Assembly: GCF_042651465.1 (NCBI RefSeq)
Contig: NZ_JBHSCZ010000002.1
Location: 372,001 to 436,000 of the forward strand
DNA length: 64,000 bases
Direction of reading: 5' to 3'
From: Ferruginibacter yonginensis
GTDB taxonomy: Bacteria; Bacteroidota; Bacteroidia; Chitinophagales; Chitinophagaceae
Shown one piece after another: positions 58,548-64,000 of the stretch. Under the pieces are notes generated by a model that did no database searches, was not told where the DNA came from, and saw only the letters and a program-made list of their open reading frames with translations. The translations under genes were made by a program, and so were the position numbers. Numbering within the stretch: position 1 is the stretch's first letter; every line of letters starts with the position of its first letter.

Positions 58548-59312
58548 TTACTGTAAAACTAGATTTGGTAAATATAGAGTTGTATTCGTGTTTGCCCCTT
58601 CTTTGTTTAGGTATGGGTCTAAATAATTCCAATGCTCTAACATTCCTTGTAAAAAAGGCCGCCATATTCTTAATTGAGAATTGGAAATAATTCTTTTATA
58701 TTCATTGTCATTCATCAACCCAAATCGCTCTTCTAATGGTATAAAATTTCTTATAACAAAATCAATTGCTAATGCTGCGTCTAAAGGTAAATGTACTAAT
58801 CTTGGAGAAGGGTAAATCAGTGACGAACCAAAATTATCCATACCAAACGCCCACATATTTTTACCTCCAAAAGTTAAGTGGTACATTGGGTGAAAAAATT
58901 TATTCTCTCCTTCTTCAATTCCGCCTTGATTAATTGCTTCGTGCCTGTCTAAATGCCATGCAGAAACTAGATCGTTGATTTCGTTTTTGGAACCACGGCA
59001 AATAATATCTACCTGTAAATTATTTAAAGGGTTGAAAAGAGATGCTTTATCAATGTATCTTCCTTCAATATGCAAGCTGATAGAGACAGTTAATAATATG
59101 GCTTCAGTTGGAATAGTATGTGACATTGAGCTAATGTCAAAATTCAACTCTTCTAACGAATACTTATAGAAATCATCAGTAGAGTCATTTTTACAATTTG
59201 CTGATGCGTCGTACACCACATTTATATTTTTGCCTATCCCATACGTATTAAGAAGCAAGGCTAGTGTTTCTAAATCCGCAGCAATTAATTGTTTACTGTC
59301 ACTTACGTTCAC
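58548..59312 (-). CDS. Unrecognised 254-residue island protein
   Basis: Last gene of the minus-strand operon. Start GTG at 59312, overlapping the receiver-domain gene by 14 bases; this GTG gives MNVSDSKQLIAADLETLALL. The middle and C-terminal parts are rich in aromatic residues with the striking stretch AWHLDRHEA, followed by FHPMYHLTFGGKNMW and LIYPSPRLVHLPLDAALAID. The three His/Asp-rich clusters could bind metal. No family is recognised. Coupling to the receiver gene suggests an effector or accessory factor. It ends 20 bases from the convergent plus-strand operon. Confidence 0.75.
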   Translation of the reverse strand: MNVSDSKQLIAADLETLALLLNTYGIGKNINVVYDASANCKNDSTDDFYKYSLEELNFDISSMSHTIPTEAILLTVSISLHIEGRYIDKASLFNPLNNLQVDIICRGSKNEINDLVSAWHLDRHEAINQGGIEEGENKFFHPMYHLTFGGKNMWAFGMDNFGSSLIYPSPRLVHLPLDAALAIDFVIRNFIPLEERFGLMNDNEYKRIISNSQLRIWRPFLQGMLEHWNYLDPYLNKEGANTNTTLYLPNLVLQ

Positions 59313-60444
59313 GTGTATAGAATTTTTGAACTTGTTCTAATCTTTCTTTTTCAAGTGGCGATAATCCTTTCCATGCCAAAATATTTGTCCTTTCCAAAGC
59401 AGCATCTATTGAAACGTAATGCTGTTCAACCCAAGGGTAAGAATGAAGGCCTCCAGCAGTCCTAAAACCATCAATTATGGCAATAGGTTTGCTAGTTCCT
59501 TGACATACTACCCAAAAGTTAGAACTACTACATTTAGGAAGTTTAATATCAGGGACTAAATTCGCTAGTTGAAATATTTCTTTTAGAATATCTACTCTTT
59601 GTTTTGCATTAAGAGATTGCAAATCTGTTTCCTTGGAAACATTTTTCTTCCACCAAACAGGAAGTTCCGATGCCCACCATCGTTTCCAAGCATCGTGAAA
59701 GAACCCATTATATCGAAAATAATCTAATAAGTTTATCAATTTTTCCCAGTCAGGTGAATCTGCAATATTAACACCAAGCCGAGCTGCCAAGTATCTTTCA
59801 TTTATTAAAACACCAGGTTTACAAACTATTTCTTTTAAAATGAATTTACTTGTTTGATGGAATGGATGCTTTGCGATGATTAATTGTGACAATACGTCCA
59901 ATAATCTAAAATCTATTTGTAAATCTTTGGTGTTCCCAAGCATAGATTTAAGATTTTCTGGTACGTTATCAGTATCTAAATCTTTCGCATTAATATATGC
60001 TTTGGCAATTGCTATCAATTTTCTTTGAAAAATTGGATAATCTTTTTCTTGAACTTGGTCTTTTACTATTCGTAGGTCAAAAAGATCTATACCAGTAGAA
60101 TCAAACGATTTGTCAATTTGTTCTGTAGCAGATAAAAGTATAATTGGTAAATCTTTTAATAACTTTTCTTTTGATAGGGTTCGGAGTTCTTGGGCTAAAG
60201 TTGAGCCTCGGTAATTTGCCTTCCCACCTTTAGCTTGATTAACTTCCTCTTGCAATCTTAAATCTAAAATAATACCATCAATTTCATTTTGGCCTTCTAT
60301 AAGGATTTTTATTTGTTCATCCCATGAAGGATCAGGATTAGAAAATGTAATATTTAATTCATCACATTTTAAACCAGAGATAGTACCATCAATCTTCTCT
60401 TGCTGTTCGTCATCAATATATAAAAAATTATAAGCCATAGTCAT
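59299..60444 (-). CDS. Receiver-domain (response-regulator-like) protein with unknown C-terminal region
   Basis: A 381-residue protein. The N-terminal receiver domain has acidic residues D11/D12 (YIDDEQ), phosphoacceptor D61 in GIILDLRL, S105/T107 in IILLSATEQ and lysine K128 in LRIVKDQ, all the key residues. The C-terminal 240 residues contain no DNA-binding motif; they are rich in Trp and aromatic residues (FFHDAWKRWWASELPVWWKK, NFWVVCQGTSKPIAIIDGF). It overlaps the kinase-like gene by 17 bases and the next gene by 14, so it is a coupled member of the operon. Without an HTH, its output is likely protein-based. Confidence 0.85.
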   Translation of the reverse strand: MTMAYNFLYIDDEQQEKIDGTISGLKCDELNITFSNPDPSWDEQIKILIEGQNEIDGIILDLRLQEEVNQAKGGKANYRGSTLAQELRTLSKEKLLKDLPIILLSATEQIDKSFDSTGIDLFDLRIVKDQVQEKDYPIFQRKLIAIAKAYINAKDLDTDNVPENLKSMLGNTKDLQIDFRLLDVLSQLIIAKHPFHQTSKFILKEIVCKPGVLINERYLAARLGVNIADSPDWEKLINLLDYFRYNGFFHDAWKRWWASELPVWWKKNVSKETDLQSLNAKQRVDILKEIFQLANLVPDIKLPKCSSSNFWVVCQGTSKPIAIIDGFRTAGGLHSYPWVEQHYVSIDAALERTNILAWKGLSPLEKERLEQVQKFYTRERK

Positions 60445-62611
60445 TCAATTGTTTTTTTGTAGCCGCAGGGATTTCAATTCTAAAAGCTGTCGAATAAGAA
60501 GCTTCAGGTGTAACTAAAAATATCCGGCCTCCATATGTCTCAATTGTATCTTTAACTATTTTTAGTCCTAAGCCAGTTCCAGTGAGCTTATCTTCATTAC
60601 TAGAATCAAAATTTGCTGGAGTTGAGGTAGTAAAAAATGGATTGAAAATGCGATTCTCATTTTCCTTTGGAATACCATCTCCATTATCTAAAAACTCAAT
60701 ATAAATATATTCTTTTTCTTTTCCTGCAATAAATTTGATTTTGCCTTCTACTTCTGCTCTCTTAATAGCCTTTTTAGAGTTGGTGTACAAATTAAAGAAA
60801 ATCGAACTCCATTCAGAATGATGCATTGGTATTGTATAAAGATCAAACCCATAAAAGTCAACCTCCTTGCTAATAATCTGTTTATTCAAATCAGCAAATA
60901 TAGTATCTGTAAAGGTGTTGATGACATCAATTAGAAGAATTGGACGGAGTTCTCGACTTACATTTTGCGAAACAGTTGTATTAAAGTACGAAGTGTAAGA
61001 AGTTACATTATTTATTGTTCTTCGCATATTCTCTATAAGCTCCGTTTCTTGACCTTTTAATCTTTCAGACAAAGAGTATAAGTAGCCATTAATAGAGGGA
61101 GTAAATTGTATTATCTCATGGGTGAATTCTGCAATGGTTAATCCTAATCCAGCCAAAACCCTTAACATTCCTATTTCTTCTAAACTATTAATATAATCAT
61201 CTTGCAGTTCTTCTATGGCTTTTGTGGCTTCTTGTTTAAATTGAGAATTTTCAGTTCCAGCCTCTTCATTAATTAATTTTCTTAATGTATCAAACCTATC
61301 ATCAACACGTTTTTGTTCTTCTTTATTTGTGGTATTCCCTCTTTTTTTATTACGGATGATGGTTATGCCTTCACTAATCCTACCTCTTGCACTTATTAAA
61401 GCTTTATGCATAAAATTTCTGAGATCTTCCAATGCCGGACCATCTATTAGACCTTCCCGACTTGCTGTTTCTTCAAAATCGGTTCCCTCTTGGTCTACTA
61501 TTTCTACAAAACCAAAGATATTTTTGTTAGAATATGGTATATTGGTTAAACCTACTTCCCCACTATAACGAATATCTAAACCTATCCAATCATCCGTAGG
61601 CTCTCCATACGGCAATACTCGAAATCCATTTCTGTAAACTCTCACACCTCCAAAATCTTTGGAGATATTTTGAATATTTTTTAGTTCTAACTTTGAGATA
61701 TTGGTGTAATATTCTGTCCGATTGTATATAAAGTAGTAACACTTAAAATATATATTTCTAATTCTTGAAAATCTTCGGCTGATTCCTTCATTTTCTATGG
61801 GTATTGCATAGTCATCAATTTCCAGACTTTTGCTATTTAAAGCATAATAGCCATCACCGCTTTGATCAATATAACCTTCAATAGTCGCAATCGCTTTGTC
61901 AAAAAGCATATCAACTTGACTTGCAACAGCCTTCTTTACATCATTATTAGTTGTGTAGAATATTACATGGAATAAAGTGACGTCTTTTTTTGCTAGACCT
62001 AATGTCCGGCTATTTTCAGATAGATAATCAGGTTGTAGTAATTCTGAAACATAACGATAGACTCTTTCCACAGCCTTTTCGTTCCATGATTCTCTAAGGT
62101 TTGTTATGTACAGAGTTGTACCTTCATCTCTATCTTTTTCAACCTCTTCAATTGTATGTGTTACCCTTGTAATATCTGTGTCTATCAAATATTTATTCCA
62201 ATCTATTGTAATTTTATAGGCCGTTGTTGATTGTATAGTTTGTGTAATAATAGTAAGTAGAGTTCCAAGCCTTTGGGTTGCAAATCTTCCAATTCCTTTT
62301 TTTCCAGCCTTACTTCGTTGATATCTTTTTGATATCGGGTTATGTATTTTGTCCGAAGATGAGATGACCATAAAACCATTTATAAGTTGCTCATAAGTCA
62401 TACCAACACCATTATCCTCGATTATCAAAGTTCCTCCACTAAGTTCAGTATTAATGAAATTTACTTCAACTTGCGTGGCATCAGCATCGTAAGAATTTTT
62501 AATTAATTCAGAAACGGCCGTTTCAGCTTTCCCAACAAGTTCTCTACCCAATCTATCTATTAGACCAGAATCAATACTAAAAGAGATTTGTTTTGTATTT
62601 ATCTCACTCAT
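60428..62611 (-). CDS. Double-GHKL protein: paraMORC-like ATPase joined to a histidine kinase
   Basis: A 727-residue soluble protein. The N-terminal 420 residues are a Hsp90/MORC-type GHKL ATPase: N box AVSELIKNSYDADATQ, EDNGVGMTYEQL, GKKGIGRFATQRLG. A histidine kinase dimerisation helix follows, with phosphoacceptor His near 498 in LTIAEFTHEIIQF. A second GHKL domain ends the protein: FFNLYTNSKKAI, EFLDNGDGIPKE and GTGLGLKIVKDT. No membrane segment is visible, so it senses an internal signal. Such GHKL ATPases are known in restriction-modification loci. The receiver gene overlaps its end by 17 bases. Confidence 0.88.
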   Translation of the reverse strand: MSEINTKQISFSIDSGLIDRLGRELVGKAETAVSELIKNSYDADATQVEVNFINTELSGGTLIIEDNGVGMTYEQLINGFMVISSSDKIHNPISKRYQRSKAGKKGIGRFATQRLGTLLTIITQTIQSTTAYKITIDWNKYLIDTDITRVTHTIEEVEKDRDEGTTLYITNLRESWNEKAVERVYRYVSELLQPDYLSENSRTLGLAKKDVTLFHVIFYTTNNDVKKAVASQVDMLFDKAIATIEGYIDQSGDGYYALNSKSLEIDDYAIPIENEGISRRFSRIRNIYFKCYYFIYNRTEYYTNISKLELKNIQNISKDFGGVRVYRNGFRVLPYGEPTDDWIGLDIRYSGEVGLTNIPYSNKNIFGFVEIVDQEGTDFEETASREGLIDGPALEDLRNFMHKALISARGRISEGITIIRNKKRGNTTNKEEQKRVDDRFDTLRKLINEEAGTENSQFKQEATKAIEELQDDYINSLEEIGMLRVLAGLGLTIAEFTHEIIQFTPSINGYLYSLSERLKGQETELIENMRRTINNVTSYTSYFNTTVSQNVSRELRPILLIDVINTFTDTIFADLNKQIISKEVDFYGFDLYTIPMHHSEWSSIFFNLYTNSKKAIKRAEVEGKIKFIAGKEKEYIYIEFLDNGDGIPKENENRIFNPFFTTSTPANFDSSNEDKLTGTGLGLKIVKDTIETYGGRIFLVTPEASYSTAFRIEIPAATKKQLNDYGL

Positions 62612-62615
62612 TTAG

Positions 62616-63722
62616 TTAAATAAAACAACTTGCACAACCTTCTTCCTCAGCTTCGGAAAGAATGTCTAGCAAATAGGGTGACTGAATTTTATTTTTTTTG
62701 CTTTGGCTACGCTTAATGTATTCTTCTTTTATGCGTTCAATGCGTTCTGGCTTTATTAATTCGGATAACGGTTCATCCTCAATCCATGTATAGCCATCCC
62801 TTTCATATTCCATTGCTTTTAAGAATAAATCTTTATGTTGCTCGTATAGCCAAACCCATTCAATTTTCTGCTGGTAAAAACAAAAAAAACAACCTGAACG
62901 GCTTCGTGCATAAGTAGATTTCTTGCCATTAATTTCAAACTCAACCTCTTTGTAATAAGCAGGAACACCAACACCCGAATCTTCCAGTATTCTAAAAATA
63001 TCATCTCTAACTAAAACATCTTCATTATCAACCAATGCAAAACTGTCTTCTTTTGATAATGGATATTTAGTTGTTTTAATAAATTCAAAAACAGCTTTAT
63101 TAAACACTCTAACGCCTAAGTCCAAAAGCTGGTTTAGTTTCTGTTGTTGGTTAAATGTTGTAGATATTTTTGTGTTTACAATTTCATTGATTCTTTCTGT
63201 TTTCCCATTTAATGAAAGTGTATTAAAACAATTTTGTGCTATAGTAATATTTGCGTTTGCTAAGAATTTATTAATTACATCTTCGCTCCAGATATTTCTA
63301 CGAAAAGGAAATATGGATTGAATATTGGACTTTTTAGAAATATAGCCTTCTCTATCTTCATCGCCACGAATGCCAACATAAGAAATTACAGGGTCGTTAC
63401 CCACAAACTTTTCAAAAGGGTCAAGCTTCAACTTTTTTGTACACCATCTTGCATTTGATGATGGAAGATAACCATTATACATTTTTATAAAATGGTCAAA
63501 TGGTAGTTCTGGGCTGTTATCAGCACCAGTTAAACGAAGAATTTTTTTACCTAAAAAAATTTCGAGATTATCAATTAACTGATATGTTTCGTCTAATTCT
63601 TTTCCTGTATCTGATGTATAATACTCTATATCTAAATGAGGATAGTTTTGCTTCATATAGATTGCCAAAGCTGCACTATCCTTGCCACCAGATATACCTA
63701 AAACGTGTCTTACTTTACTCAT
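62616..63722 (-). CDS. PAPS-reductase-family PP-loop enzyme, DndC-like
   Basis: A 368-residue enzyme of the phosphoadenosine phosphosulfate reductase superfamily, which activates substrates by adenylation. The PP-loop is SGGKDS (11-16); other marks are RWCTKKLKLDPF (C94), GIRGDEDREGY, GCFFCFYQQK (C278/C281) and a C-terminal CASC (C363/C366), a likely iron-sulfur or sulfur-handling set. DndC, the sulfur-transfer enzyme of DNA phosphorothioation, belongs here; this protein is shorter than typical DndC, so SspD-like or another PP-loop role remains possible. It begins at an ATGA overlap with the preceding partial gene and ends 4 bases before the kinase-like gene. Confidence 0.85.
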   Translation of the reverse strand: MSKVRHVLGISGGKDSAALAIYMKQNYPHLDIEYYTSDTGKELDETYQLIDNLEIFLGKKILRLTGADNSPELPFDHFIKMYNGYLPSSNARWCTKKLKLDPFEKFVGNDPVISYVGIRGDEDREGYISKKSNIQSIFPFRRNIWSEDVINKFLANANITIAQNCFNTLSLNGKTERINEIVNTKISTTFNQQQKLNQLLDLGVRVFNKAVFEFIKTTKYPLSKEDSFALVDNEDVLVRDDIFRILEDSGVGVPAYYKEVEFEINGKKSTYARSRSGCFFCFYQQKIEWVWLYEQHKDLFLKAMEYERDGYTWIEDEPLSELIKPERIERIKEEYIKRSQSKKNKIQSPYLLDILSEAEEEGCASCFI

Positions 63723-64000
63723 TTTTTAAGCATTTCTTTTAATAGGTTTGTTAATGCTGCAATGTTCAATGAATTGTCTTTGGATAACTTCTTTTTCAAC
63801 TCTACTTGTATTAAATTTACTTCTTCTTTTTTACTTTTTGGCAAACGAATAATTTTTTTGTTAATGCCATCAAAGAAAGAGTTTATCTGCAAATCAAAAA
63901 CGTCTTCTTTATCTTCTTTAAAATCAGTTTTTGATAATGTAGTAAGGCTATCTAATTCTACAATCATTGATTTAAACTTATCATAAACCAATATTTCTTC
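63719..64000 (-). CDS. C-terminal part of an unknown protein, cut by the window edge
   Basis: The frame is open to the window edge, so at least 93 residues of the C terminus are seen and the N terminus lies beyond. The visible part is charged and helical (NKKIIRLPKSKKEEVNLIQV, NIAALTNLLKEMLKK). The stop overlaps the start of the DndC-like gene (ATGA), so the two are translationally coupled. In dnd loci, dndB precedes dndC, so DndB is one candidate; nothing in the visible residues proves it. Confidence 0.7.
   Translation of the reverse strand, partial: EEILVYDKFKSMIVELDSLTTLSKTDFKEDKEDVFDLQINSFFDGINKKIIRLPKSKKEEVNLIQVELKKKLSKDNSLNIAALTNLLKEMLKK

Noticed and set aside
1..64000. CRISPR arrays, tRNA, rRNA and insertion sequences
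   Set aside because: I found no regularly spaced repeats, cloverleaf-like sequences, rRNA segments or transposase genes by reading the window; a dedicated search could still find a short tRNA.

Overview
The window looks like a chromosomal segment of an AT-rich Bacteroidota bacterium, most likely of the Chitinophagaceae type. The reasons are promoters of the Bacteroidota form TTG-N19-TAnnTTTG, lipoprotein and secreted-protein signals ending in SC or AQ, no Shine-Dalgarno dependence, and families typical of the phylum (DUF2480, IPExxxVDY, DUF6370, S46 dipeptidyl peptidase, a Rho with a long disordered insertion). I see no rRNA, tRNA, IS element or CRISPR array.

Layout. 1-3,000: msrB (cut by the window edge), a bestrophin-like channel and an RhlE-type RNA helicase, all on the minus strand. 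3,000-7,800: a PadR regulator with its PspC-domain membrane partner, then gcvT and comB. 7,900-15,700: a large SNF2 helicase with two SWIM fingers, then secreted or exported proteins (DUF6370, trypsin-like protease, di-haem peroxidase, two unknowns). 15,800-28,800: a housekeeping block: a YodC-like small protein, mnmG, ybeY, feoA, nadD, chrA, a 2OG-Fe(II) oxygenase, nadA, ppiD, DUF2480, corA, asnS. Inside it are two parS-like sites (17,939-17,989) and a 0.7-kb AT-rich gap (22,660-23,355) with DnaA-box-like 9-mers, so this is a candidate replication-origin region. 28,900-37,800: M28 peptidase, IPExxxVDY, pterin dehydratase, ctlX, the selD/mnmH selenouridine pair, a lipoprotein MsrB, a CHY zinc finger protein and rho. 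38,000-53,200: signalling and envelope genes: a TPR histidine kinase with a LytTR regulator, an S46 peptidase, an NtrC-like regulator, YihY, a CheY-like protein, a YtxH/holin-like stress operon, an AsmA-like protein, a secreted HExxH protein and a broken GyrI-like gene.

53,400-64,000 is an accessory defence-type island built from two converging operons. The plus-strand operon encodes a PLD-nuclease/superfamily II helicase, a 72-aa protein, an SMC/DndD-like ATPase with a CxxC hook, and a protein resembling DNA phosphorothioation-associated protein 4. The minus-strand operon encodes the tail of an unknown protein, a PAPS-reductase/DndC-like PP-loop enzyme, a double-GHKL (paraMORC plus histidine kinase) ATPase, a receiver-domain protein and an unrecognised 254-aa protein. 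I read this as a phosphorothioation-type modification/restriction system wired to a two-component phosphorelay. It is the most interesting part of the window.

Many transcription units end in clear hairpin/T-run terminators, and several strong -7 elements lie only a few bases upstream of well-supported start codons, which suggests leaderless mRNAs.
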